Origin: Aquabacterium commune
GTDB taxonomy: Bacteria > Pseudomonadota > Gammaproteobacteria > Burkholderiales > Burkholderiaceae_C
Length of the DNA: 64,000 nucleotides
NCBI RefSeq assembly: GCF_004362855.1
Contig: NZ_SNXW01000007.1
Span: 62,001-126,000, forward strand
Direction: 5' to 3'
This document shows, piece after piece, positions 35,053-43,017 of this stretch. The notes beneath the pieces were generated by a model. That model searched no databases. It was not told the DNA's origin and worked only from the letters and a program-made list of their open reading frames with translations. The position numbers were made by a program, and so were the translations under genes. Positions within the stretch are counted from its first letter, which is position 1. Every line of letters begins with the position of its first letter.

Positions 35053-35751
35053 ATGCCCACACCCCGCCACGCCGTCGTCGTCCAGCACCTGGCTTTCGAA
35101 GACCTGGGCAGCTTCGCGCCCGTCTTGCGCGGACTGGGCTGGACGTGGTCCTGCCTGCAAGCCGGGGTGGACGACCTGGCCCCTGCGCGCGAGGCCGAGC
35201 TGCTGGTCGTGCTGGGCGGCCCCATCGGTGTCTATGAAACCGACACCTACCCCTTCCTGAACGATGAGCTCGCCCTGCTGCGCGAGCGCCTGGCGGCCCA
35301 GCGCCCCACCCTGGGCATCTGCCTGGGCGCCCAGTTGATGGCCGCCGCCCTGGGCGCACGCGTGCACCCCGGCGGCACGAAGGAGATCGGCTGGTCTGCC
35401 CTGCAACTGACGCCGCAGGGCGAAGCGTCCTGCCTGCGCCACCTGGCCGGCGTGCCCGTGCTGCACTGGCATGGCGACACCTTCACGCTGCCCGACGGCA
35501 GCACCCACCTGGCCAGCAGCGCGGTCTATCCGCACCAGGCCTTCGCGGTAGGCACCCATGCGCTGGGCCTGCAATGCCACGTGGAAGCGCAGGGGGCCGA
35601 CTTCGAGCGCTGGCTCATCGGCCACGCGTGTGAGCTGGCCTCGACCGGGCTGGACGTGCCCGCCTTGCGTGCCGCGGCGCACCACCACGCGCCCGCGCTG
35701 GAAGCCGCCGCTGCCTGTGTGCTGCGCGACTGGCTGGGCGCCTTGCCCTGA
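35053..35751 (+). CDS. Class I glutamine amidotransferase-like protein
   Basis: A 232-residue cytoplasmic enzyme with the GuaA-type glutaminase fold. The catalytic triad is present: Cys90 in GICLGAQLMA, and His176 with Glu178 in QCHVEAQ. The segment LLVVLGGPIGVYETDTYPF is typical of stand-alone family members. No synthetase domain or dedicated partner is seen, so the ammonia acceptor is unknown; some homologues act in gamma-glutamyl compound breakdown. An AGGAGG ribosome site precedes the ATG. Confidence 0.85.
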   Translation: MPTPRHAVVVQHLAFEDLGSFAPVLRGLGWTWSCLQAGVDDLAPAREAELLVVLGGPIGVYETDTYPFLNDELALLRERLAAQRPTLGICLGAQLMAAALGARVHPGGTKEIGWSALQLTPQGEASCLRHLAGVPVLHWHGDTFTLPDGSTHLASSAVYPHQAFAVGTHALGLQCHVEAQGADFERWLIGHACELASTGLDVPALRAAAHHHAPALEAAAACVLRDWLGALP

Positions 35752-35819
35752 TCCGCTTGAAGCGCTGACCGGCACACGCGGATACCCCTGAGATTTGTCA
35801 GGTTGATGCGCACGAGGGC

Positions 35820-35848
35820 TTGCGTTAATTGATTAGGATTCCTACATT
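35820..35848 (+). promoter_or_regulatory. Possible promoter for thioredoxin-fold gene
   Basis: TTGCGT (35820-35825), 17 bases, TACATT (35843-35848), in a locally AT-rich patch 65 bases before the ATG at 35913. The -35 match is weak (three of six), but the location and composition fit. Confidence 0.35.
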
Positions 35849-35912
35849 AATGAGGCCTTGTGAACCAACGCAAGGTGCCTTCATCCACCCCCATCCCCCA
35901 GAGAGGATTCCC

Positions 35913-36149
35913 ATGAAAGAAACCGCCACCTTCTATCACGCAGGCTGCCCTGTGTGCATCGAAGCCGAACGCCAAGTGGCCGCCGCGCTCGACCCCCAAC
36001 GCTTTGACGTCCAGGTCGTGCACCTCGGCGAGCAACGCGGCCTGCTGGCCCAGGCGCGCGCAGCGGGCGTGAAGTCTGTGCCCGCGCTGGTGCTGGGGGG
36101 CTTGCCCTTCCACATCAACCACGGCGCCGACCTGAGCGCACTCGGCTGA
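35913..36149 (+). CDS. Small thioredoxin/glutaredoxin-fold protein
   Basis: A 78-residue thioredoxin-fold protein with the redox motif CPVC (residues 11-14 in YHAGCPVCIEAE) and the cis-proline region KSVPALVLGG. It is too short for a full thioredoxin and matches the small glutaredoxin-like group. A cytoplasmic thiol-disulfide or sensing role is likely, the partner unknown. The ATG at 35913 is about nine bases from GAGAGG. Confidence 0.8.
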   Translation: MKETATFYHAGCPVCIEAERQVAAALDPQRFDVQVVHLGEQRGLLAQARAAGVKSVPALVLGGLPFHINHGADLSALG

Positions 36150-36154
36150 CCTTG

Positions 36155-36171
36155 CCCTGCCTCAGGCAGGG
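36155..36171 (+). terminator. Short hairpin after thioredoxin-fold gene
   Basis: CCCTGCC and GGCAGGG around a three-base loop, six bases after the stop at 36149. No T-run follows, so termination is only possible, not shown. Confidence 0.3.
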
Positions 36172-36199
36172 GGCCGTGTCTTCATGTCATAGTTCTGAC

Positions 36200-36946
36200 A
36201 TGCGCTCCCTGTCTAACCCCGCCCAGCTTGACGACGTTGGCGCCGCGCTGCGTCACGATGGCTGGGCCCTCATGCCCCGCGACATGCTCCTGCACTGGCT
36301 GCCTGCCCAGGCCGCCGATGCCGACACGCTGCACGCCAGCTGGTCCGACCTGCCGCCCGACACCCACCTGCGCGACGGCGGCCACTACCGCTTCCGCCGC
36401 CACAGCTGCTTCGTGCTGGACCACGCCAACGATGCGGCCCGCGCCACGCTGACGCAAACGCCGCACCGCGCGCACTGGCAGCCGGTGACTTACAACGCCC
36501 TGCACGGCGGCTTTGAGCGCTGGTTCGAACCCATGCACGCAGGCACCACCGCCCACCCGATGTGGCAGGCCCTGCTGACCCGACTGGGCAGCCTGCTGGC
36601 CGAGGTCAAACCGGTGAGCACCTGGTTCATCGAGGCCCACCAGTTCCGCGTGGACACCGCTGGCGGCATCGGCCGCCCCACGCCCGAAGGCGCCCACCGC
36701 GATGGCGTGGACTTCGTGGCCGTGCTCATGCTGGAGCGCCAAGGCATCAAGGGTGGCGAGACCCGCGTCTTCGAGGCCGACGGCCCCAACGGCGTGCGCT
36801 TCACCCTCACCGAGCCCTGGAGCATGATGCTGCTGGACGACGAACGCGTCATCCACGAATCCACCCCCATCCAGCCACTCGGCGACCACGGCTGGCGCGA
36901 CACCCTGGTGCTCACCTTCCGGCAAGGCGGCTTCCAGGGGCCGTGA
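36200..36946 (+). CDS. 2-oxoglutarate/Fe(II) dioxygenase family protein
   Basis: A 248-residue protein with the core of the 2OG-Fe dioxygenase family (PF10014-type): an HxD motif at His166-Arg-Asp168 in PEGAHRDGVDFVAVLML, a distal His219 in VIHEST and the RDTLVLTF strand after it, which would supply the 2OG-binding Arg. The substrate is unknown; relatives hydroxylate free amino acids, so an amino acid is a reasonable guess. The ATG at 36200 begins a sequence matching the family; upstream in-frame codons do not. No operon partner is obvious. Confidence 0.78.
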   Translation: MRSLSNPAQLDDVGAALRHDGWALMPRDMLLHWLPAQAADADTLHASWSDLPPDTHLRDGGHYRFRRHSCFVLDHANDAARATLTQTPHRAHWQPVTYNALHGGFERWFEPMHAGTTAHPMWQALLTRLGSLLAEVKPVSTWFIEAHQFRVDTAGGIGRPTPEGAHRDGVDFVAVLMLERQGIKGGETRVFEADGPNGVRFTLTEPWSMMLLDDERVIHESTPIQPLGDHGWRDTLVLTFRQGGFQGP

Positions 36947-36970
36947 AAACCGAGGCGGGACGGTAGCAGG

Positions 36971-38176
36971 TCAGCGGCAGCCGCTGTCGCGCTGGACCGA
37001 GGCGGCGCGCACTTGGCTGGCGCTGACCGCTTCACCTTTGACCTTGAGACAAGGCTCGTTGAACGTCACATTGGCGCCCACAGCCGCGGTGCGGTAATCA
37101 ATGGTCAGACCGCGCAAGGTGAAGGTCTTGTTGCCGGGATTGTGGAGGCTCGGCGCACCGTACAACTCGGTCTCCCTCGTCCGGGCTTCGTCTTCTTCTT
37201 CCAGCTCGGTCGCCACGAGCACGCCGTTCTGGAACCGCCCCTTCACTTCCAGCAAGCCCGTCTGGTTGGACAAGGTCGCGGCCCCCGGGATGGCGCTGAG
37301 GTCCACCAGCGTGGTGCCCAGGTAAGCGCGCACCGTGGTGCCCGTCACGCTGTAGCCCGACAGCCGCCCCTCCAGGCGCACTTCGCGCTCACCGGTGAAG
37401 AAACTCTGACGCACGTCCAGCTGCGTGGCCCGGAGGTTCTGCAGGTCCACGGAAGGCTGCAAACGGACCCTGAGCAAGCTGCCAGGCTGCACACCCGCCG
37501 GCAAGGTCAGCGGCAACAGGTAGCGCACCCTCACATTGCCGGGTCGCAAGGTGATGATGCGGTTGGCCGTGTCGATCGCATCCACCACGCCAGAGAGTTT
37601 GTAGAACACCGGTGAGCTCACCACGTCCACCCGCGTGGCCGTGACGCCTGCGCCGCCCTGCACTGGCAAGCCGTGAACCACCACATCGGCGCCATCGCTC
37701 AAACCTGCGTCTGGCAGCACGGTGCTGGCATTGACCGTGACCGTCTGCCCCAGGACCACGAAAGACGCCGGCCGGCTCGCCCCCTGCACCAGCGAACCGA
37801 CCCGCCCGATGAGCTCCGAGGCGTACCGCACCTGGGCCGCTGTGGCTGTGCCTGGGCCGCTGGCCGTGGCAGTGACCGCCGACCCTTCGACCTCGACCGT
37901 CACGCCCACCAGCAGGTCATCGGCGGAAGGCAGATCGCCGGTGTCCTTGTCTTCGCCGAGCAGGGTGGCGCTGCCCACGTCGTAGCGCACGCCATTGACG
38001 ATGATGGAGCCCAGGCCCGAGATGGGCCCGTTGGTGTAGGAGCCCGTGCCGCCGCTGCCGACACCCCCGGTGTTGTTGGAGGCCGTCTGGCCGCCCCCGC
38101 CACAGCCGTGCAGCACCCCCGCCAGGGCGATGGCCCACAGCGGTGCGGCCCACACCAGTTTGAGGTGTCGCAACAT
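36971..38176 (-). CDS. DUF5666 repeat lipoprotein
   Basis: A 401-residue exported protein with a lipoprotein signal (ALAGVLHGCGGGG, lipobox Cys near residue 25). A Gly/Ser-rich spacer is followed by repeated small beta domains of the DUF5666 type, for example GPISGLGSIIVNGVRYDVGS, VTVEVEGSAV and the later EVRLEGRLSGYSVTGTTVRA. These are probably OB-like beta barrels on the periplasmic side of the outer membrane; function unknown. The ATG at 38176 shares its A with the stop of the DUF6502 gene (TGATG), so the two are coupled. A GTG one codon earlier is also possible. Confidence 0.82.
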   Translation of the reverse strand: MLRHLKLVWAAPLWAIALAGVLHGCGGGGQTASNNTGGVGSGGTGSYTNGPISGLGSIIVNGVRYDVGSATLLGEDKDTGDLPSADDLLVGVTVEVEGSAVTATASGPGTATAAQVRYASELIGRVGSLVQGASRPASFVVLGQTVTVNASTVLPDAGLSDGADVVVHGLPVQGGAGVTATRVDVVSSPVFYKLSGVVDAIDTANRIITLRPGNVRVRYLLPLTLPAGVQPGSLLRVRLQPSVDLQNLRATQLDVRQSFFTGEREVRLEGRLSGYSVTGTTVRAYLGTTLVDLSAIPGAATLSNQTGLLEVKGRFQNGVLVATELEEEDEARTRETELYGAPSLHNPGNKTFTLRGLTIDYRTAAVGANVTFNEPCLKVKGEAVSASQVRAASVQRDSGCR

Positions 38177-39066
38177 CACGTTTCCTTCGGCTTGGACGTG
38201 GCCTTGGCCGCGCCATCGGCACCCGCGGCCTCATGAGCGGCGGTGTCCTCGTGGTAGGTGAACAGCCCGAGCCTGACGCGGCGGCGAGCCGGCTTGCCGG
38301 CCAGCGCGTCTTCCTCGATGCGGTTTTCGAGCAAAGGCACGGCCTCGCTCAACAAGGTCTTCCAGTGGCGGCGGGCCAGGGCGCGCAGCATCTCCACGGA
38401 CTCGGGCGACAGACCATCGGCGAACACGGCCTGCTCGAAGTGGGTGGACTCTTCGGCCAGCACGTTCTGCACGGCGGCCTGCATGTGGTCGCCCACGTTG
38501 GTGCCCAGGAAGCCCAGCATGCGCTGCCAGTCGCCGCGCGGCGTGAAGCCATCCTGGATGAGGGTGACGGTGTCGGCGTCCACATCCCAGCGCGCCAACT
38601 GCAGGCGGCAGAGTTCGTCGAGCAGGCTGCGGGGGTGGACGTCTTGGGTGACCGAGCGGGCCAGCGCCTCGAAGCTGGGCGCATCGCCGTGCCGAGGCAA
38701 GGGCCGTGGCCTGCCGCGCACGCGCAGGCTGCGATCCGACAACCAACGGGTGAACACCTGGGAAGCCAGCGAGGCCTCGGGCACGGGCGGACCGGCATCG
38801 ACTGCCTCCACCAGGCGCGTGACTTCGCGGCGGTTGATGCCCGTGACCGTGCTGATGCGGCTGACCAAGCGGTGTGGTGCCTGACCCAGCGCGATCTGTT
38901 CGTCGCGGGCGGCGTGCACGAAGGCCTGCTTGAGCGTCTCTTCGGCGCTGGCATAGGTCAGACCGCGGGCCACCGCCAGGCGCGCCAGCGGTGCCATGAC
39001 CGAGCGCAGGGCGTCGATCAGGACCTCATGGTCGGTGGGCGGTTGAGGGGCGTCGGAAGAGGGCAT
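38176..39066 (-). CDS. DUF6502 family protein
   Basis: A 296-residue soluble protein of unknown function. The N-terminal half has a winged-helix look: LARLAVARGLTYASAEETLK, FVHAARDEQ and RISTVTGINRREVTRLVEAV, the last resembling a helix-turn-helix. The second half is helical (MLGFLGTNVGDHMQAAVQNV, LRALARRHWKTLLSEAVPLL). The Ala/Lys tail is low complexity. It is translated with the DUF5666 lipoprotein gene; the pairing of a possible DNA-binding protein and a lipoprotein recurs in betaproteobacteria, but the biological role is not known to me. Confidence 0.8.
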   Translation of the reverse strand: MPSSDAPQPPTDHEVLIDALRSVMAPLARLAVARGLTYASAEETLKQAFVHAARDEQIALGQAPHRLVSRISTVTGINRREVTRLVEAVDAGPPVPEASLASQVFTRWLSDRSLRVRGRPRPLPRHGDAPSFEALARSVTQDVHPRSLLDELCRLQLARWDVDADTVTLIQDGFTPRGDWQRMLGFLGTNVGDHMQAAVQNVLAEESTHFEQAVFADGLSPESVEMLRALARRHWKTLLSEAVPLLENRIEEDALAGKPARRRVRLGLFTYHEDTAAHEAAGADGAAKATSKPKET

Positions 39067-39169
39067 GGGCGCGGCCGCGACGCCAAAATGGGCGTAGTGC
39101 CCATTTTAGCGGGGAAGCGTGTCCCTGTCGGTTGGGCGCCCCTTCAAACGCAGGGCATGGGACGCCCGC

Positions 39170-39946
39170 TCAGCACTGCGAGAAGTCTGGCTTGCGCTTT
39201 TCCATCACGGCGCTGATGGCTTCCTTGGCCGCGGGGCCGCGCAGCAAGGCGCCGAAGAGCTTGAGCTCGTCGCCCATGATCTGCTGCAGGCCGACCTGGC
39301 CCTTCTTCATCAAGGCCTTGGTGGCGGCCAGCGAAGCCATGGGCTTGGCGGCCAGCTTGGCGGCTTGCGCCTGCGTGTAGGCATTGACTTCGCCCGGGGG
39401 CAGCAGGCGGCTGACCAGGCCCATCTCCACGGCCTCCTCGGCGTAGAAGGGCTCGCCCAGCATCAGCTTTTCGGCGGCGCGCGGGTAGCCCACCAGGGCG
39501 GGCAGCAGCAGGCTGGCGCCGGCTTCGGGGCACAGGCCCAGGTTCACGAAGGGCAGGCTGAAGGCGGCGTTGTCGGCGGCATAGACCAGGTCGCAGTGCA
39601 GCAGCAAGGTCGTGCCGATGCCCACGGCCGGACCGGCCACCGATGCCAGCAGCGGCTTGGGGAAGGTGCGCAGGGCTTCGAGGAAGCGCACGACCGGCGC
39701 GGGTTCGGCGTCTGGCTTGGACGTGTCGGGCGGGTTCTTCAGAAAGTCGGCGAGGTCGTTGCCGGCGGTGAACACCTGCTCGTGGCCTTGCAGCACGACC
39801 ACGCGCACGGCAGCGTCTTCTGCGGCGGCGAACATGGCATCGGCCAGCGCGTTGTACATGACCGTGGTGATGGCGTTTTTCTTGTCCAGACGGTTGAAGG
39901 TCAGGGTCAGGATGCCGTCTTCGCGGTGCTGCAGGATGTCGCTCAT
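39170..39946 (-). CDS. Enoyl-CoA hydratase/isomerase family protein
   Basis: A 258-residue crotonase-fold enzyme. The oxyanion-hole and active-site segments are visible: FNRLDKKNAITTVMYNAL, VFTAGNDLADFL and VAGPAVGIGTTLLLHCDLVY. The usual catalytic Glu pair is altered (NLGLCPEAGASLLLP has one Glu), resembling isomerase-like members rather than classical hydratases. The likely role is in fatty-acid or aromatic acyl-CoA breakdown. The ATG at 39946 follows GGAG. It is separated from the upstream hydrolase gene by a strong terminator, so it is transcribed alone. Confidence 0.88.
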   Translation of the reverse strand: MSDILQHREDGILTLTFNRLDKKNAITTVMYNALADAMFAAAEDAAVRVVVLQGHEQVFTAGNDLADFLKNPPDTSKPDAEPAPVVRFLEALRTFPKPLLASVAGPAVGIGTTLLLHCDLVYAADNAAFSLPFVNLGLCPEAGASLLLPALVGYPRAAEKLMLGEPFYAEEAVEMGLVSRLLPPGEVNAYTQAQAAKLAAKPMASLAATKALMKKGQVGLQQIMGDELKLFGALLRGPAAKEAISAVMEKRKPDFSQC

Positions 39947-39981
39947 GGGGTGTCTCCGTGTCGGTGAACCCGCATTAGAAA

Positions 39982-40008
39982 ACAAAAATCCCGCGCCAGG
40001 CGCGGGAT
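39982..40008 (-). terminator. Rho-independent terminator after secreted hydrolase gene
   Basis: On the minus strand a ten-base perfect stem (ATCCCGCGCC / GGCGCGGGAT, 39988-39997 with 39999-40008) is followed by TTTTTGTTTT. It lies 25 bases after the hydrolase stop and before the enoyl-CoA hydratase start. Confidence 0.88.
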
Positions 40009-40032
40009 CCCCCTGCTCGGCGGCCGAGTCGC

Positions 40033-41919
40033 TCAGGGCGCACGCAAATCGATGCCCAGGCGCGGCATCCAGGCCGTGCCGCTGACCGTCACGGGCATGA
40101 CGGTGGCTTGGCGCACATTCAGGCTCAGCGAACCTGTGATGGCGTACTGTTCGTGCGCGCCATAGACGAGCAAAACAAGCTGCGAGCCCGCCGGCAAACG
40201 CTTGCCCACGCCGGGCAAGGGCACGTCGTGCGTGCCCAAGCCGCGCAGGGGCTGCAGCTGGTTGTCCACCAGTTCGATCAGGCCGCTGGTGTGGACCACG
40301 CCCGTGCCCACGAAGACGATGGGGTCGCCGCCCACCAGGGCACTCAGCGGGTTGGCGGACAGGGTCAGGGCCACGTGCGGCACGCCCGCCACCACGTCGC
40401 CACGGCCACCGGTGCGCTCGCCCAGCTTGACGATGGTGGGCACCGCCTGCGCCCCCGCCACCACCTTCGTGGCCGGCACGGTGTAGGCCGTGCCCGAGCG
40501 CCCGGTCGTGACCTGGTCCACCAGCACGGCGTCATCGCCCGACAGCGACAGGCAGGTCTGGCGTGGCACCACGTCGGCCGCACCGGCGATGCCCTTGAGG
40601 TGCTGGTCGAAGAAGGCGCGACGCGCCACCATGGTCTGCACACGGCCGCACTGGTCCTTGAGCTGGTCCTGCGGGTTCTGGAACAGGTAGGCACCGGGGT
40701 CGGGCACCACCTGCAAGGTGTTGTGGCCGGTTTGCGTGGTCATCAGGCGCACGTCGCCGCCCGAGCGCGCCAGGCACTGCTGGTTAGCCAGGCCCGCGTT
40801 GAAGTTGAACAGCGTGTCGCGCATGCCCTGGATGAACAGCGCGTGCGTGCGTGGCGCCTGGCGCGGCATCAGCTCGGGGCGGGTGCCAGGGCCACCGTTC
40901 GTCAGCACCGGCTTGCCGCTGCACCAGTAGCTGGTGCTGTGGTAAGCGAAGAAGTCGCGCAGGCCGGGCGTGAGCTGGTTTTGCGCGAACGAGATCGCGA
41001 ACTGCTGCACCAGGAAGGGGTCGGAGGTCGAACCGGTCTTGACGCCGGCGCGGCTGCCCAGCAGCAGCAAGGCCGGGTCCCACAAGGCCTTGGGCACCGA
41101 GCCCGGCGCCAGGCTGTAGGGCAGGTCGTGCGGCGCGATTTCGGGGACGATGGCGTCCAGGCGGCGCTTGGGGTCGATGTGGGTCAGCAGCAGCTGGTAC
41201 ATGCCGCCGTAGGAGCCACCCATCGAGCCCAGCACCAGGTTGTGCGGATCGCGCCCGTCGTTGCTGGGACCGTAGCGCAACCAGCCCAGGTTGGCCTCCA
41301 GCCAGTCGAGGATCGCCAGCAGGTCCTTGCCCTCGAAGTCCGGGTCCATGACGCGCACATTGCCGCTGCTGTCGCCATGGCCGCGTTGGTCGATGCTGAC
41401 CACGCCATAGCCGTTGGCGCGCAGGTCGGCGATGGCGGCATCGCCCGTGAGGTCGGGTGCACCCGCGGGCGTGGGCACCGGCACGGGAGAGCCGCTCGCC
41501 GTGGCGCGGGAACCGCCGTAACCGTGTCCGTGCAGCACCAGCGGGTAGGTCTGGCCAGGCGTGAACACGGCGGGCTCGAAGATGGTGAAGGCAGCGGTGT
41601 CACCCGTGGCCGCGACCTTGATCTTGACGTCGATGGCGCGGCCCGCGCGGCTGTCGCCGGGCGAACCTGTGCCGCCAGCACCCACCGGCAGCGCGGGCAG
41701 GTCCAGCGACGCCGACACCGACACGGTGACCGCCGCCTGCAGGGTCGCAGCCTGGGCACGTGGCATCACCGCGAAGGCGGCGCCGACCAGCAGGGTGAAA
41801 GCGGCCATCGCCAGCGCCGGTCGCCGAGCCTGGGTGGCGCTCAGCGCTCGGGGGGCAAAGTGAGGCGAGTGGGGGCGGCGGGTGCCGGGGATGCTGCGGG
41901 TACTGCGGGCCAGGGCCAT
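40033..41919 (-). CDS. Secreted alpha/beta hydrolase, CocE/X-Pro dipeptidyl-peptidase-like
   Basis: A 628-residue exported hydrolase. The signal segment (AMAAFTLLVGAAFAVMPRAQA) lies at about residues 36-57. The catalytic domain has the His-Gly oxyanion segment LVLHGHGYGG, SIDQRGHGDS, the nucleophile elbow GSMGGSYGGMYQ with catalytic Ser, and a late TGHNTL that would supply the His. The C-terminal third is a beta-sandwich like that of X-Pro dipeptidyl peptidases (FVGTGVVHTSG, VYGAHEQYAI). The substrate is unknown; peptides or esters fit. ATG at 41919 follows GGAG; an ATG four codons earlier lacks one. A strong terminator follows. Confidence 0.83.
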   Translation of the reverse strand: MALARSTRSIPGTRRPHSPHFAPRALSATQARRPALAMAAFTLLVGAAFAVMPRAQAATLQAAVTVSVSASLDLPALPVGAGGTGSPGDSRAGRAIDVKIKVAATGDTAAFTIFEPAVFTPGQTYPLVLHGHGYGGSRATASGSPVPVPTPAGAPDLTGDAAIADLRANGYGVVSIDQRGHGDSSGNVRVMDPDFEGKDLLAILDWLEANLGWLRYGPSNDGRDPHNLVLGSMGGSYGGMYQLLLTHIDPKRRLDAIVPEIAPHDLPYSLAPGSVPKALWDPALLLLGSRAGVKTGSTSDPFLVQQFAISFAQNQLTPGLRDFFAYHSTSYWCSGKPVLTNGGPGTRPELMPRQAPRTHALFIQGMRDTLFNFNAGLANQQCLARSGGDVRLMTTQTGHNTLQVVPDPGAYLFQNPQDQLKDQCGRVQTMVARRAFFDQHLKGIAGAADVVPRQTCLSLSGDDAVLVDQVTTGRSGTAYTVPATKVVAGAQAVPTIVKLGERTGGRGDVVAGVPHVALTLSANPLSALVGGDPIVFVGTGVVHTSGLIELVDNQLQPLRGLGTHDVPLPGVGKRLPAGSQLVLLVYGAHEQYAITGSLSLNVRQATVMPVTVSGTAWMPRLGIDLRAP

Positions 41920-42033
41920 GAAACACTCCATCCAAATACAACCAATGGGTTATGCCATGGGCGAAGGATGCAGGAAGTGCGTGAACCAGCCTTGCGAGAA
42001 AACCCTTTGAATCGGGCCTGACCCACCCCCCGT

Positions 42034-42888
42034 TCAGGTTGCCTTGCCCGTCAACCATGCCAGGGCCTGGGGCCACAGCGGCTTGCCGCAGGAGGCGCGG
42101 AAAAAGTCGAAATGCCCCACGCGCCGCACGCCATGGTCACGGGGGCGCAGCCTCACGTGCGTCTGCGGGGCCTGGGTGTAATGCGCGTGGTGCTGGCGCA
42201 CACCGTCGTTGGTGGCCAGCGTGTCGTCGGTGAGCATCACCACCGTCATCGGCGTGCGCACCTGGGCATAGGCCTGGCGCACGGCCGGGCTGTGGCTCAC
42301 CACGAAATCCGGGTGCAGGGCCCAGCGGCGCCACTGCAAGGCCACGCCGGCCGGCATGTCGCCCACCGCGCCCAGGCGGCGGCCCGCGAAATAGCCATGG
42401 CGGCGGATGCTCCAGGGCATGGCCAGGTGCCACAGCAGGCCCACGTAATAACGCAGCGGCCGCGCCAGCCAGTCGCGGTGGCCGTGGCCAGCGGCGATCG
42501 TCACGGCGCGGTCGATGGCCGGGTGCGGCGGGATCGCACCGAACAGGATCCCGCCCATGCTGTGGCCGAACCAACTGATGGGCACACCGGGAAAGCGACG
42601 CACGGCCTCGTCCACCGCGGCCGGCGCGTCACGCTCGGCCCAATCCAGCAGGTCCGCCCGGTAGCCACGCAACACCTTGGGCGCGGACAGGCCCATGCCG
42701 CGCCAATCGAAGGTGATGACGGCACAGCCCTGCTTGGCCAGCCAGCGCGCGTGGTCCCAGTAAAACATCTGCGGCACGCCCAGCGCGGTCGCGATCACCA
42801 CCACCCGCCGCACCTCGCCAGAGGGTGGCGTGAAGCAACGGGCGGCCAACTTCTGGCCATCGGCGGTGTGCAGGGTCAGGGTGTCCAT
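42034..42888 (-). CDS. Alpha/beta hydrolase
   Basis: A 284-residue cytoplasmic hydrolase of the alpha/beta fold. Visible are VVVIATALGVPQMFY (oxyanion strand), ITFDWRGMGLS, the nucleophile elbow SWFGHSMGGILFG (Ser in GHSMGG) and a C-terminal HFDFFR likely carrying the catalytic His. It resembles predicted hydrolases of the YheT/KANL3-like group encoded near lipid genes. Substrate unknown. The gene follows the thiolase on the same strand, but a terminator lies between them, so it has its own promoter or depends on read-through. Confidence 0.83.
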   Translation of the reverse strand: MDTLTLHTADGQKLAARCFTPPSGEVRRVVVIATALGVPQMFYWDHARWLAKQGCAVITFDWRGMGLSAPKVLRGYRADLLDWAERDAPAAVDEAVRRFPGVPISWFGHSMGGILFGAIPPHPAIDRAVTIAAGHGHRDWLARPLRYYVGLLWHLAMPWSIRRHGYFAGRRLGAVGDMPAGVALQWRRWALHPDFVVSHSPAVRQAYAQVRTPMTVVMLTDDTLATNDGVRQHHAHYTQAPQTHVRLRPRDHGVRRVGHFDFFRASCGKPLWPQALAWLTGKAT

Positions 42889-42917
42889 GCGGGAGGCAAC
42901 AAGGTGGGGAACATGGA

Positions 42918-42952
42918 AAAGCCCGCGTCGAGCGGCACTCGATGCGGGCTTT
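42918..42952 (-). terminator. Terminator after thiolase gene
   Basis: A 15-base stem with one mismatch (AAAGCCCGCGTCGAG with CTCGATGCGGGCTTT) and a five-base loop, ending in TTTTCC on the minus strand. It lies 66 bases after the thiolase stop and ends the fatty-acid operon. Confidence 0.82.
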
Positions 42953-43017
42953 GGGAGGGCCTGTCCAGGGCCTGCGGCAGGCAGGCCCCGAGCTTCAGGC
43001 CAGGATCACGAACGGGG

